From Vibrio mediterranei (GTDB taxonomy: Bacteria; Pseudomonadota; Gammaproteobacteria; Enterobacterales; Vibrionaceae): DNA of 64,000 nucleotides. How positions within the stretch are numbered: the first letter of the stretch is position 1; each line of letters opens with the position of its first letter. The stretch covers positions 992,001 to 1,056,000 of the forward strand of contig NZ_FLLQ01000001.1 of NCBI RefSeq assembly GCF_900088415.1. The letters are read 5' to 3'. The notes beneath the pieces are model-generated. The model saw only the letters and a list, made by a program, of their open reading frames with translations. It searched no databases and was not told the DNA's origin. The translations under genes and the position numbers were made by a program. Positions 53,013 through 62,211 of the stretch are shown one piece after another.

Positions 53013-53241
53013 TTTATTAGCCCGTGACACATAAAATAATTAGAGACTCAAGTCACACTTTGATTAAATTACCACTCAGAATGCTCATCTAACCCTACTT
53101 AAAGCCGACCAATATAGCTCAACAAATAGTCGAAAATCGCCATAATGTAATTTTATTACAAATATGTTTTTTGACTTTCATTTAATCTCTGACAAAGTAG
53201 CGCTATAAAAACAAAACGTGAAACCTAAGAGGATTACCTAA

Positions 53242-53898
53242 ATGATCTCCGCACTTTTATTTGATATGGACGGATTGATATTCGATACGGAAACGGTCTA
53301 CAAAAAGAGTTGGCAATACGCGGCTACCCAGATGGGGTATGAATTAACCGACGACTACTATCAAGGTTTTATTGGCGTGCAAGACCCTGACTGTGAACGA
53401 ATGTTGTGTGAGCACTTTGGTGAAGGATTTGACTTAGCCGCATACAAGGTCATTCGCGACCAACATTTTCATGAAACAAGAGAACAAGGAATAGACTACA
53501 AACATGGGTTCCACCAGCTTTTCAAAACGGCTAAGGAACTCAATCTTATCACTGCACTCGTCACCTCCTCCCATTTGCCTGAAGTAAAACATAACTTTCA
53601 AAACTCAGACTACCTTGAGCAATTCGATACCATAATTACCGCAGAAGATGTACAAAATGGTAAACCTAGGCCAGATTGCTACATCATGGCATGCCAACGC
53701 CTTAACCTGATTCCAAGTGAATGCTTGGTACTGGAAGATTCGAATAATGGCATGCGCGCAGGAAAAGATGCTGGATGCCAGGCAGCGATGATTCCAGACA
53801 TAACACCACCCCAAAAAGACATCGCTGAAATAGCTGACTATTTATTCGAGTCATTGGAACAGGTCACCGACCTCATTCGTAGCCAAACGAGTTCTTAA
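53242..53898 (+). CDS. HAD superfamily hydrolase, beta-phosphoglucomutase/sugar-phosphatase-like
   Basis: 218 residues. HAD motif I FDMDGLIFDTE at 7-17, motif II in VTSS (~109), motif III Lys in GKPRPDCYIMA (~140) and motif IV in LEDSNNGMRAG (~163-173). A helical cap lies between motifs I and II. Likely dephosphorylates a small sugar phosphate in the cytosol. Divergent from mtlA, so possibly linked to sugar uptake; substrate not determinable. Good GAGG ribosome-binding site. Confidence 0.85.
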   Translation: MISALLFDMDGLIFDTETVYKKSWQYAATQMGYELTDDYYQGFIGVQDPDCERMLCEHFGEGFDLAAYKVIRDQHFHETREQGIDYKHGFHQLFKTAKELNLITALVTSSHLPEVKHNFQNSDYLEQFDTIITAEDVQNGKPRPDCYIMACQRLNLIPSECLVLEDSNNGMRAGKDAGCQAAMIPDITPPQKDIAEIADYLFESLEQVTDLIRSQTSS

Positions 53899-53918
53899 AC
53901 AACGTCGGTGATTACGCA

Positions 53919-53950
53919 AACCAATGGTGTCAACCTAGATACCATTGGTT
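53919..53950. terminator. hairpin between HAD and MBL genes
   Basis: AACCAATGGT / ACCATTGGTT, a 10-bp perfect stem with a 12-nt loop, overlapping the MBL gene's stop codon. Confidence 0.6.
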
Positions 53951-54971
53951 AATCCCACCAAACCTGTTGATTCTCAGTTACACTCAACTCCGATATGAGT
54001 ACCTTTTCTCCAATTTTTGGACATACGACATTAACATTGCGTTCACTAGCTTCGTGAACTAGGCGTTTTAACGGCTCATTCCAAGCATGGAAAGAGAGGT
54101 CGAACGTGCTGTTATGAATGGGCAACATGACACTCCCTTTTACATCGATATGCGCTTGAACACTTTGCTCTGGAAACATGTGAATACCGGCCCACCTATC
54201 ATCATAAGCCCCCGTTTCCATCAACGTTAAATCAAAGGGACCATAACGTTCACCAATATCGCGAAAACCACTGAAATAACCAGAGTCACCACTAAAGTAA
54301 ATATTTGATTCACTACCCTGTATCACCCAGCTTCCCCACAACGACAAATCACGCTCTTTGTAGGAACGACCAGAGAAATGTTGAGTTGGAGTGAAAACAA
54401 ACGTCAATGTCCCAATTCTCTCCGACTGCCACCAATCCAATTCTTGGATTTTATTTCGCGCCACCCCCCAGCTAAGTAAATAGTGTCCGACACGCTTCGG
54501 TACAAGAAATTGATCAACTCGTTCATGAAGTTGTTTAATGGTTTGTTTATCAAGGTGATCATAATGATCATGACTGATTAAACAGATATCAATGCGAGGA
54601 AGATCTTCTAAAGAGATAGGTAAGGGGTGAAAACGCTTAGGACCAACCCAAGACAAAGGCGATGCTCTGTCGCTGAATACAGGATCAGTGAGCAACACTT
54701 TACCGTCTATTTTCATTAACACCGCAGAGTGTCCTAAGCGAAATACACAATCGCCTGTATCTGACTCAATGCTTTCACGTCTAATCGTTTCAACCGGAAT
54801 GCTAGGAACCTGAGAGTAGATTAGCTTATCCACATTTAAATATGAACGCAGTGTCGCTAGCGTATCTTTGAAAGAGGGATTGTAGATGAGTTCGGTATTG
54901 GTGAATGGTTGAAGCTTAGCTTTGCGGGTAAATGGCAGCGCTTTTACACTGCGAGATAACAACACTGGCAT
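53949..54971 (-). CDS. MBL-fold metallo-hydrolase (UlaG/NAPE-PLD-like)
   Basis: 340 residues from the ATG at 54971, chosen for its AAGGAAAG site; the frame is open 48 codons upstream with low-complexity sense. Two-metal beta-lactamase fold: LGHSAVLMKIDGKVLLTDPVF (landmark ~80-100), SHDHYDHLD (~130-138), TPTQHFSGR, YFSGDSGYF and the late His in LPIHNSTF. Order and wide N-terminal extension resemble the NAPE-hydrolysing phospholipase D group. Substrate unproven; monocistronic. Confidence 0.82.
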   Translation of the reverse strand: MPVLLSRSVKALPFTRKAKLQPFTNTELIYNPSFKDTLATLRSYLNVDKLIYSQVPSIPVETIRRESIESDTGDCVFRLGHSAVLMKIDGKVLLTDPVFSDRASPLSWVGPKRFHPLPISLEDLPRIDICLISHDHYDHLDKQTIKQLHERVDQFLVPKRVGHYLLSWGVARNKIQELDWWQSERIGTLTFVFTPTQHFSGRSYKERDLSLWGSWVIQGSESNIYFSGDSGYFSGFRDIGERYGPFDLTLMETGAYDDRWAGIHMFPEQSVQAHIDVKGSVMLPIHNSTFDLSFHAWNEPLKRLVHEASERNVNVVCPKIGEKVLISELSVTENQQVWWD

Positions 54972-55128
54972 ACATGACTTTCCTTGTAGCTGATTATGTT
55001 CATTCAGTGTTGCCTGCCAAAATGACATCGAGATGCAAAATACACGAACATTATATGTCGTTAAATTGACCAAACTGAAACAATTGCTAGAAGTGGAGTC
55101 TGTATTATTTCCCAAGTAAAAATGACAA

Positions 55129-55150
55129 AGCCCCGCTTGATAGCGGGGCT
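55129..55150 (-). terminator. terminator after the beta-hydroxyacid dehydrogenase gene
   Basis: AGCCCCGC / GCGGGGCT with a 6-nt loop, then TTTGTCATTTTT in the - direction. Confidence 0.8.
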
Positions 55151-55172
55151 CAATTAACTTAGCAACAAACCG

Positions 55173-56051
55173 TTACTTCTTAAGTTGAGTAAAGTAGTCG
55201 AAGATTACTGGCACGTCGTTTTGAGCTAGACCTGCGTCAACCGCTGCTTGTAGGCTCTTAGAAGTCCCTTCAGCAATCAAAGACTCAGTACCTAGGTCAG
55301 ATACCATTTCTAGGAAGTAGCCTAGATCTTTGTTTGCATTAGCAATAGAGAAACCCAATTTCTCTTCGCCGTCTACGGCGTAGAACTTACAGAACTGCAT
55401 AAATGGAGAATTAGATGGGCCTGCTGACATAATGTCGAATAGCTGTTGGCCATCAACACCGGCTAGTTTCGCAACAGCGAATGCCTGCGACATCGTTGCT
55501 ACAGTGGTCATACCCATAAAGTTATTCACTAGCTTAGTCACGTGACCTGAGCCTAACGCACCAAGGTGGAATACGTTTTCGCCTTGTTCATCAAGAACAG
55601 GCTTTACCTTATTAAACGTGTCAATATCACCGGCAGCCATGATGTTTAGTAAACCATCTTTCGCGTGAGCAGGAGTACGACCCAGTGGCGCATCGATCAT
55701 ACCAGCGCCGCGAGCTGCAAGCTCTTCGCCAATCTTGCGAGTGGAAGCAGGGATAGAGGTACCAAAGTCGATAAGTGTTGAACCTTCTTTAATACCAGCT
55801 AGGATGCCTTCGTCACCATAAACGACTTTCTCTACTACTGCAGAAGTGGTTAGACACAGCATTACAATGTCGCTGTTTTCAGCCAGCTCTTTTGCCGTTG
55901 TTGCTTCTTTAGCGCCACGAGCTACACAAGCAGCAACAGCGTCTTTGTTTAGGTCCATTACGTTTAGCTCGTAACCACGGTTTTGAAGGTTCTCAACCAT
56001 GTTACCGCCCATAAGGCCTAGGCCGATGAAACCAATGACTGGTTTTGTCAT
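55173..56051 (-). CDS. NAD(P)-dependent beta-hydroxyacid dehydrogenase (HIBADH family)
   Basis: 292 residues. Rossmann motif GFIGLGLMGGNM at 8-19, substrate-binding DAPLGRTPAHAKDG (~120-133), catalytic Lys in HVTKLVNNFMGM (~170-181) and KDLGYFLEM (~240). The GRT-A-A pattern resembles the YihU (sulfolactaldehyde reductase) branch more than GarR, where it would be GGxxGA. Reduces a short semialdehyde or oxidises a beta-hydroxyacid; exact substrate unknown. Monocistronic. Confidence 0.85.
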   Translation of the reverse strand: MTKPVIGFIGLGLMGGNMVENLQNRGYELNVMDLNKDAVAACVARGAKEATTAKELAENSDIVMLCLTTSAVVEKVVYGDEGILAGIKEGSTLIDFGTSIPASTRKIGEELAARGAGMIDAPLGRTPAHAKDGLLNIMAAGDIDTFNKVKPVLDEQGENVFHLGALGSGHVTKLVNNFMGMTTVATMSQAFAVAKLAGVDGQQLFDIMSAGPSNSPFMQFCKFYAVDGEEKLGFSIANANKDLGYFLEMVSDLGTESLIAEGTSKSLQAAVDAGLAQNDVPVIFDYFTQLKK

Positions 56052-56313
56052 GTGTGACTCCTAAAATACTATTGTATGACTATTTGAGTTAATCATATAT
56101 GCTCTGTTTGGGTTAAGCAATCAATCTCCGGTGAGATTTTGTGATCAATGCTAGATAATGAGATCTAACACTCGAAAATTGAGCATATAATCATACAAAA
56201 GCAGTTTTTCATTACGTTCTGATAACAGAATCTTTATGAAGACTCCGTTCAACGTTAACCAATTTCTATGACGGCCTGTATATCGTGACTATAGTTAACA
56301 AAGGCTCATTAAC

Positions 56314-56808
56314 ATGGGAAAACAGATAGGCATGAGCGAGTTAACAGAGATTCATTGGCCTGACTATTACCATCCTAAAAACTCATCCGTACACGTTAAG
56401 GAAGAGATTGTCGTACCTTCAGAATGTGAACGGATATGGGCTTGTATCGTTCAAGCGCCTTGTTGGCCTAATTGGCATCATAGAAAAACTGCGGTTCAGA
56501 TAACAAAAGGTGACACGCGTGAGCTTCACAAAGGAACGATGTTCAACTGGATCACCAAGACCATGAGCTTTGAATGTACGGTAGTGGAATATATCCCTCA
56601 CGAGCGTATTGCCTGGAAAGGGAAATGTGGAGGCGTTGATATGTACCACGCTTGGCTATTAAGTCCTTGCGACAACGGTTGCCGCATTGTCACTGAATCA
56701 ACTCAGCGAGGTGGACTCCGTTGGCTAACCGGTAGATTCGTGACCAAACAAGTGGCGGCTCATCACCAACAATGGTTGCATCTACTATGTGAGCAAGCAA
56801 AAGGATAA
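56314..56808 (+). CDS. SRPBCC (START/Bet v1-like) family protein
   Basis: 164 residues. Landmarks HVKEEIVVPSECERIWACIVQAPCWPNWH (~30-58) and a beta-rich middle (GTMFNWITKTMSFECTVVEYIPHERIAWKGK, landmark) with C-terminal helix match the polyketide cyclase/dehydrase type of the SRPBCC fold, which forms a deep ligand pocket. Soluble. Ligand and role unknown. AAGG precedes the ATG. Convergent with the LysR gene at 56834. Confidence 0.72.
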   Translation: MGKQIGMSELTEIHWPDYYHPKNSSVHVKEEIVVPSECERIWACIVQAPCWPNWHHRKTAVQITKGDTRELHKGTMFNWITKTMSFECTVVEYIPHERIAWKGKCGGVDMYHAWLLSPCDNGCRIVTESTQRGGLRWLTGRFVTKQVAAHHQQWLHLLCEQAKG

Positions 56809-56833
56809 CCAAATCACAGAAGACACGCAGCGT

Positions 56834-57718
56834 CTACAACAGCGAAAACACTGTGTCGCGTAACCAACGGTGTGCCACATCATTTTGCCATTTAGCATGC
56901 CACAGTAAGTAGTAACTGTGTGATGGCAATAAAAATGGCAGTGGTTGAATGTCAAAGTCCGCTTTGTCTGGCAGTCTATCTACCAGATACTTAGGCAAGG
57001 TTACCAATAAGTCACTTTCTCGAACAACGTCAAGAGCTTCGCGAGCGCTCGACAACGTCAACGCAACGTTTCTTTTCACCGATAAGTTAGCAAAAAACTC
57101 GTTCACCTCAAGATCAATATTCGCCACCAAATGCAGTAAGACATGCCGAGACTCAAGATATCGCTCAAGACAAAGCGTCTGTTGAGACTTGTGGTGCTCT
57201 TTAGACCTAACAACAACATAGTCGTTGTCAGCAATGCGCTTCCCATAGATGTTGTTCGGGATCCGGTGTGCTGGGGTGATCAGTATATCGACATCCTCCG
57301 TGGACAACTCATCAATATCCCGATGTTGCCACAATTCCATACTGAAGGAGGCATTCGGCGCTTGACTCATCAACGCCAAACTCAAGTCTTTTACCAGCGA
57401 TAATGAACTAAAACTTGAATACGCTATTCGATAGATGCGCTTTATTTCACTGGGCTCAATCGAACTGTCTGAATATAAGCCTTCAATGGCGCCAAGAACA
57501 TGAGGTAGCGCTCGTTTAAGCGACTCCCCACGCGCCGTGAGCACAAATGTTTTTCCCTCTCGAATTAACAGAGGGTCAGAAAACTCCGCTCTTAGTTGAG
57601 TGAGATTTCTACTCATCGCCGACTGAGTTACTCGCAACCGTTCTGCAGCTTCAGTGAGGCTACGTGTTTCAAGTAGAGCTTGCAGTGGTCGCAATAACTT
57701 GTAGTTGTGTCCTATCAT
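56834..57718 (-). CDS. LysR family transcriptional regulator
   Basis: 294 residues: winged HTH at ~10-70 (LLETRSLTEAAERLRVTQSAMSRNLTQL, landmark), then an effector domain (~95-290) of the PbpR/NahR-like short type. Starts 20 bp after the GNAT gene, so perhaps co-transcribed with it. Targets unknown. Confidence 0.83.
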   Translation of the reverse strand: MIGHNYKLLRPLQALLETRSLTEAAERLRVTQSAMSRNLTQLRAEFSDPLLIREGKTFVLTARGESLKRALPHVLGAIEGLYSDSSIEPSEIKRIYRIAYSSFSSLSLVKDLSLALMSQAPNASFSMELWQHRDIDELSTEDVDILITPAHRIPNNIYGKRIADNDYVVVRSKEHHKSQQTLCLERYLESRHVLLHLVANIDLEVNEFFANLSVKRNVALTLSSAREALDVVRESDLLVTLPKYLVDRLPDKADFDIQPLPFLLPSHSYYLLWHAKWQNDVAHRWLRDTVFSLL

Positions 57719-57738
57719 CCGTAACGCGATTTCCTTTT

Positions 57739-58224
57739 TTACGGTAGAGACTTAAGCATCCAAACATCGCAACCGTTATGCAGCGTACCTTCATAGGGTG
57801 CATTTAAATGTGTGAAACCAAAGTTCTCGTACAATCTCACTGCTGCCGACATGGAAGTGAGTGTGTCCAAGTAGCAAGATGCGTAGCCTTGTTCGGTCGC
57901 GAACGCTAAACATTGCTGCACTAACTCCTTACCTAATCCAAGCCCGCGAGTTTCAGGTAGTAAGAAAAGTTTCTTTAGCTCGCATACGTCTTGATGCTCA
58001 CCAAATGGTGCTAATCCGCAACCTCCAACTACCTTGCCATCCACTAACGCAACAAGATACAAACTGCGATTTGCTTCACTGTAGTTTTCGCTCATTGCTA
58101 ACACTTCCGGGTCCGAAGGACCAAACCCTTCGCCCACTGCGCCAAACTCGGCTCCCACGGACTGAATCACAGCACACAACGCCTCATCGTACTTTGGCAT
58201 TGCACTTACTATTTCGACTTTCAT
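57739..58224 (-). CDS. GNAT family N-acetyltransferase
   Basis: 161 residues from the ATG at 58224 (AGAGAA upstream; the frame is open 11 codons more). Acetyl-CoA loop LFLLPETRGLGLGKELVQQCL (landmark ~88-108), preceded by GGCGLAPF and followed by SCYLDTLTSMSAAVRLYENFGF. Resembles the small YfiQ-like/MarR-linked GNATs of vibrios. Substrate unknown. Confidence 0.8.
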   Translation of the reverse strand: MKVEIVSAMPKYDEALCAVIQSVGAEFGAVGEGFGPSDPEVLAMSENYSEANRSLYLVALVDGKVVGGCGLAPFGEHQDVCELKKLFLLPETRGLGLGKELVQQCLAFATEQGYASCYLDTLTSMSAAVRLYENFGFTHLNAPYEGTLHNGCDVWMLKSLP

Positions 58225-58449
58225 AATGTTCTCTACTTCTATTAAATGTCCTTTCACTGTATGCCGCTTAAAAGGCCAATAAAAGTGATATTTAGTTTAG
58301 TTAATCATGATAAAAAGTGATAGTTATACGATTAAGCAGAGTAACTCTGATTAGATGGAAGTGAAAAACATAATATATAAGTTATTGGTTATTCCGTGAA
58401 AGGAGTCTGACCGTTAGGATAATGACTGGTTATAACTGATTGAAGCCCG

Positions 58450-59325
58450 ATGAACAAAAACTTCCCTTTGGCGCTCACTGCCATGACGGCATTTGCGCTT
58501 AACTCTCTATTCTGTCGATTCGCTTTGGGAACCGAGGTCATCGATCCAGTAGGGTTTACTTTAATTCGCTTAGTCAGTGGAGCCGTCACCTTGCTTGCCC
58601 TTAGCTATCTATTGGACGACCAACGACAAAACCAAAGTTCACCCAAGCTCAGTCAATGTCAATCACTCTCCCTAGGCTTGTCACTTTTTGGCTATGCATT
58701 ACTATTTTCTTTTGCTTACATCACGCTTGATACTGGGACTGGCGCCTTAATCTTGTTTGGCACCGTACAATTGGCACTGATCGCTTATCACCGAATCAGT
58801 GGACATCAAATATCCAAGTTAGAGATGGTGGGTATTACCATCGCGTTAACCGGTTTTGCTTCATTACTATTGCCGTCCGCATCTCAACCTTCTGTTGTCG
58901 GCACTGTGTTGATGGTCTTATCTGGGGTTTGCTGGAGTATCTTCACAGTATTAGGGAAAAGCGTCCCATCTCCTATCTTAGCCACTAAACAAGGTTTTCT
59001 CGTGGCCAGTGGATTCATGATTCTCTATTTTATTTTGAGCCTATTTGTTAGTTCAGAATCGATTCTATTTAATGCGTCTGGCGTTCTTTACGCCGCTTTA
59101 TCGGGTTCACTCGCCTCTGCTGTGGGTTACTTTTTATGGTACTCACTGCTTCCGAAGATCGATGTGCTTGATGCGTCATTACTGCAACTAACAGTCCCTG
59201 TTATTGCTATGGTTCTTGGTTGGCTATTTATCGGTGAAACCGTGTCTGCCATGTCACTCCTATCAACCTTTCTTATATTGGGCGGAATAGGTTTAGTGTC
59301 TTGGTTTAAGTTGCAACGTAAATAG
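58450..59325 (+). CDS. DMT family (EamA) transporter
   Basis: 291 residues, ten transmembrane segments in two EamA repeats; LTAMTAFALNSLFCRFALG in the first helix and VIAMVLGWLFIGETVSAMSLLS in the last repeat are typical. An inner-membrane exporter of unknown substrate. Third DMT-type gene in the window and not closely similar to the other two by eye. Monocistronic. Confidence 0.82.
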   Translation: MNKNFPLALTAMTAFALNSLFCRFALGTEVIDPVGFTLIRLVSGAVTLLALSYLLDDQRQNQSSPKLSQCQSLSLGLSLFGYALLFSFAYITLDTGTGALILFGTVQLALIAYHRISGHQISKLEMVGITIALTGFASLLLPSASQPSVVGTVLMVLSGVCWSIFTVLGKSVPSPILATKQGFLVASGFMILYFILSLFVSSESILFNASGVLYAALSGSLASAVGYFLWYSLLPKIDVLDASLLQLTVPVIAMVLGWLFIGETVSAMSLLSTFLILGGIGLVSWFKLQRK

Positions 59326-59423
59326 AAAATACAGATAGGATACAAAACGTTAATTGGTATCTACCTTAAAGTTGAACTAAGTTAGTAGCATTAAAATAGT
59401 CACTTATTCTGCTTGGGATACCC

Positions 59424-60050
59424 ATGAAAACGTTATTAACTATCGCCCTGACCCTTTTATTACCATTGCAAAGCGTCTTTGCCGCGACCTCAGAAACTAC
59501 AGAGCCGAGCGAGCTAGACGAGCCATTAGTCAATATTAAAATGATGCTAGATCTTAAGGGAATCGAACAGTCCATTGAGCGCTCTGCAGTTGCCATCGAT
59601 AATTTGGCGACATCGTTAACTTTACTGTCAAAAAATGAAAGCTTGAATGAGGAACAACGACAAGTGCTCGTTGATACCATGGATAACATCAACGAACTCA
59701 CTGAGATGTCCAAACAATCACTTATTGCCTTACCGGGCGCTTTAGAACAATCACAAAACTCCATCGCCAACAGCACCAAAAAATTTGCCTACGACGTTCG
59801 ATTTAATGTGTTGTTATTGCTTGCTCTACTTGTCTTCGCCATTGTTCTGGCTTTGATTGCAGCGTACTGGTTAATTCTTCGTCCAATGCAAGGCACCATT
59901 ATTCACGCCACACGAAACGTGTCCAAAATGGCCAGTGCGATCCATCAAACGGCAGAATCGTTAGAAACGACCACAGCCAATCAAAAGGTGCTAACCGAAC
60001 GCTTAGCAGCGCACGAGGTTCAATCTACAGACCAAACATCACGTAATTGA
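59424..60050 (+). CDS. membrane-anchored coiled-coil protein of unknown function
   Basis: 208 residues. Signal peptide (LLTIALTLLLPLQSVFA, cleavage near 20), a ~100-residue periplasmic helical region rich in Ser/Asn/Leu heptads, one transmembrane segment (~126-150, FNVLLLLALLVFAIVLALIAAYW, landmark) and a cytoplasmic helical tail (HATRNVSKMASAIHQTAESLETT). The layout recalls a signal-transducer linker, like a short methyl-accepting protein without the signalling hairpin. Its last 31 bp overlap the 3' end of sgrR on the other strand. No family recognised. Confidence 0.7.
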   Translation: MKTLLTIALTLLLPLQSVFAATSETTEPSELDEPLVNIKMMLDLKGIEQSIERSAVAIDNLATSLTLLSKNESLNEEQRQVLVDTMDNINELTEMSKQSLIALPGALEQSQNSIANSTKKFAYDVRFNVLLLLALLVFAIVLALIAAYWLILRPMQGTIIHATRNVSKMASAIHQTAESLETTTANQKVLTERLAAHEVQSTDQTSRN

Positions 60051-61798
60051 GGCCAGCCCCAAGTCGTGATTTCCACACCTTTCAAGATGCCATGAAAGCT
60101 CAATGTTTGACGATGATGAAACATTGGGCTGGCTAACCCTTCATGTATCAAAAGCGAACCTAGCTGTTCTAACTGTTTTAAATAATCACTTGGCTTTGAA
60201 CTCGCCCTAATCTTGTCAATCTCCGAAATAAGGCAATCACTGGCTTGTTTACCAATTGCAGAATGAAGTACGGGGTCACTAAGGAAAAACAATAAAGCCG
60301 ATACCTGCCTATTATCATCTAAGTTTAAGCTGCTCATAATAAGCTCTTCTTCAAACCCTTCTGCCATAGCTTTTTCAATAAACTCATGAAACTTGTACAA
60401 GTTGAGTTCTACTTTCACCCCTTGTCGCTCAAGAATCTTCTTCGCGGCATCAGCGCTTCGTAAAACACCGGGATGAGCATAGAAAGCTATCTGAATAGTT
60501 TCAGGTAGGTCAACGGGCTGAGCGGTATGAATTCGCTTAACGTTGTGCCAGAAAGGAAAGAAATTACTCGCTATTTCCGCACCGAAGGTACGCTGATCCA
60601 GCGTTAACTGGTGCCAAACATTTTCACCGCATAAGGTTTCACTAAACCAACGTCGTTGAGGGTAAGTAAGTGCTCTACCATACTGATTAAAGAGGAGAAA
60701 CAGGCAACCATCTTCAATTCTTGCTCGTGATGTGGCACTGAGCAATTCATTCTGATCAAAGTCGATGGCGGGATGGGATATAGTCGACCTAGATGAGGGC
60801 TCGATACACTTAATGGTGGGTGAAACACGGTGCGCACATGCTGCATCACGCTCAGTCACTTTCTCTATACTGCCATCCAAAGACCAAATCGTAACATTAT
60901 CGGTTAAGGCTCTTAGCCCAAAATACTGTTCATTAGCAACGAGGGAGAGTACTTGTTCTGAATGGTTATTAAGTGAAAAGACACCACTACCGACTATGTT
61001 TCGATCATTTTGTGCCAATTGCTCTGGTGGCTGTATCGAATACTTAAGATCGGTGAGCAGCGCGGCAAACCCTCTGTCAGGACGGCTAAGATTGATGGTC
61101 ATCACATAGGGGGGCTTAACATCTATGGATTCCAAATGGTCGAGTTCATTCGCATAGTAGCGATGTTGCTGAAGTTGCAACAATAAGCTTTTAATCGTCT
61201 TAGCATCAATCCGGTCACCGTTGTCAAAAAACACGGAAGGTCGAATGTAGAAAGTCCAAACTTGAAACGACGGGTCCACTTCCCAATGATGCGCCACATC
61301 AGGTTTGAGCTCGCCAGCTTTATCCATTGAAACCAGACAACTATAGAGCTGGCGATTCAAGAATCGTTCGCTATTTCGATGTGGAATATGAGGAACTAAT
61401 CGAGTTAATGGTCGGTTATAGGTCAGTTGGACATTGACACGTCCTTCAGTGATTTTTGCACCTGAGGTTTGTTGTAGCAGTTGACCAAACGCCACTTGAT
61501 CATTATCTAAAAATTCCAGAGCCCGGTCATACTTACCCTCTTTAACCCATTGAGAAGCAATACGACGTTTAACCTCCCCTTCAGACAATAATCGAATGAG
61601 TGTAGAGCGCTGGTTTCGGCCCGCTCTGGGCACCCAAGTAATCCATTCCGCTTGGCTTAGGTGTTTTAGGATCGAACGCGTGTGCCTTGGGCTAGAAAAG
61701 AAACGCTCTGCGACGTCAGAAAGTGTCACTGCATGCTGATGACCGACTTCAAAAGCCTCTAGGCGCTTAAAGTAACGATAAAGGTTAATACTTTCCAA
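60020..61798 (-). CDS. sgrR: SgrR-like transcriptional regulator (winged HTH plus solute-binding domain)
   Basis: 592 residues. N-terminal SgrR-type winged HTH (~1-115: LSDVAERFFSSPRHTRSILKHL) fused to a family 5 extracellular solute-binding domain (~160-590: TRLVPHIPHRNSERFLNRQLYSCL, VWTFYIRPSVFFDNGDRI, VGSGVFSL; landmarks) used in the cytosol as a sensor. In enterics SgrR activates the sRNA SgrS during glucose-phosphate stress. Here the divergent neighbour is a 46-codon gene. Ligand inferred from family. Confidence 0.82.
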   Translation of the reverse strand: MESINLYRYFKRLEAFEVGHQHAVTLSDVAERFFSSPRHTRSILKHLSQAEWITWVPRAGRNQRSTLIRLLSEGEVKRRIASQWVKEGKYDRALEFLDNDQVAFGQLLQQTSGAKITEGRVNVQLTYNRPLTRLVPHIPHRNSERFLNRQLYSCLVSMDKAGELKPDVAHHWEVDPSFQVWTFYIRPSVFFDNGDRIDAKTIKSLLLQLQQHRYYANELDHLESIDVKPPYVMTINLSRPDRGFAALLTDLKYSIQPPEQLAQNDRNIVGSGVFSLNNHSEQVLSLVANEQYFGLRALTDNVTIWSLDGSIEKVTERDAACAHRVSPTIKCIEPSSRSTISHPAIDFDQNELLSATSRARIEDGCLFLLFNQYGRALTYPQRRWFSETLCGENVWHQLTLDQRTFGAEIASNFFPFWHNVKRIHTAQPVDLPETIQIAFYAHPGVLRSADAAKKILERQGVKVELNLYKFHEFIEKAMAEGFEEELIMSSLNLDDNRQVSALLFFLSDPVLHSAIGKQASDCLISEIDKIRASSKPSDYLKQLEQLGSLLIHEGLASPMFHHRQTLSFHGILKGVEITTWGWPQLRDVWSVD

Positions 61799-61983
61799 AA
61801 ACAGGTACCAATTCGTCTTAGTAATGTTCCTTATTTTAGCAATTTAAACCCGCATTCATAGATTAATCGCCAAAGCTTTACTTATAAGGAACATTTGAGA
61901 CAAAAATAACTCTGTTTTTAACTGCCGTATTTTAACCGACAATGAGTTCAGATTCTGAAGCAAACTCAGGCTGGAGGAACATG

Positions 61984-62124
61984 ATGAAACACACTAAGCC
62001 TAAAGCAAAACAAGATGCAAAACGTCCATTGCGAGACTACTACTTGGCTCAACTTGCCGGCAGTAAATCCAAATTCAAATCAGAAACGTTGATTCGACTG
62101 GCCCAAACCTGCAACTACATGTAA
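61984..62124 (+). CDS. small basic protein (46 aa) divergent from sgrR
   Basis: ATG at 61984, favoured over 61981 because GGAGG then has a 6-nt spacer. Sequence begins MKHTKPKAKQDAKRPLRDYY and continues LAQLAGSKSKFKSETLIRLAQTCNYM: about 13 Lys/Arg/His, no hydrophobic segment. It occupies the place of sgrS/sgrT in enterics but is not recognisably SgrT. It is followed by a long inverted repeat. I do not recognise the family. Confidence 0.55.
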   Translation: MKHTKPKAKQDAKRPLRDYYLAQLAGSKSKFKSETLIRLAQTCNYM

Positions 62125-62133
62125 CTAAGAATT

Positions 62134-62196
62134 TAGCGACGGTAAGATCCATTATGTTTATGCTCCACCCCCGCAATCATAAGCTTGCTGTCGCTA
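62134..62196. repeat. long imperfect inverted repeat between the small gene and the L,D-transpeptidase gene
   Basis: TAGCGACGGTAAG (62134-62146) pairs with CTTGCTGTCGCTA (62184-62196) at 11 of 13 positions. The inner TTATG / CATAA and TGC / GCA can continue the stem. No T-run; it may be a terminator or RNA structure. Confidence 0.5.
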
Positions 62197-62211
62197 TTCC
62201 GACTAACTTCA

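Noticed and set aside
59366..59779. 137-codon frame on the - strand
   Set aside because: Antisense shadow of the signal-peptide protein at 59424, which has a clear signal, membrane helix and heptads.
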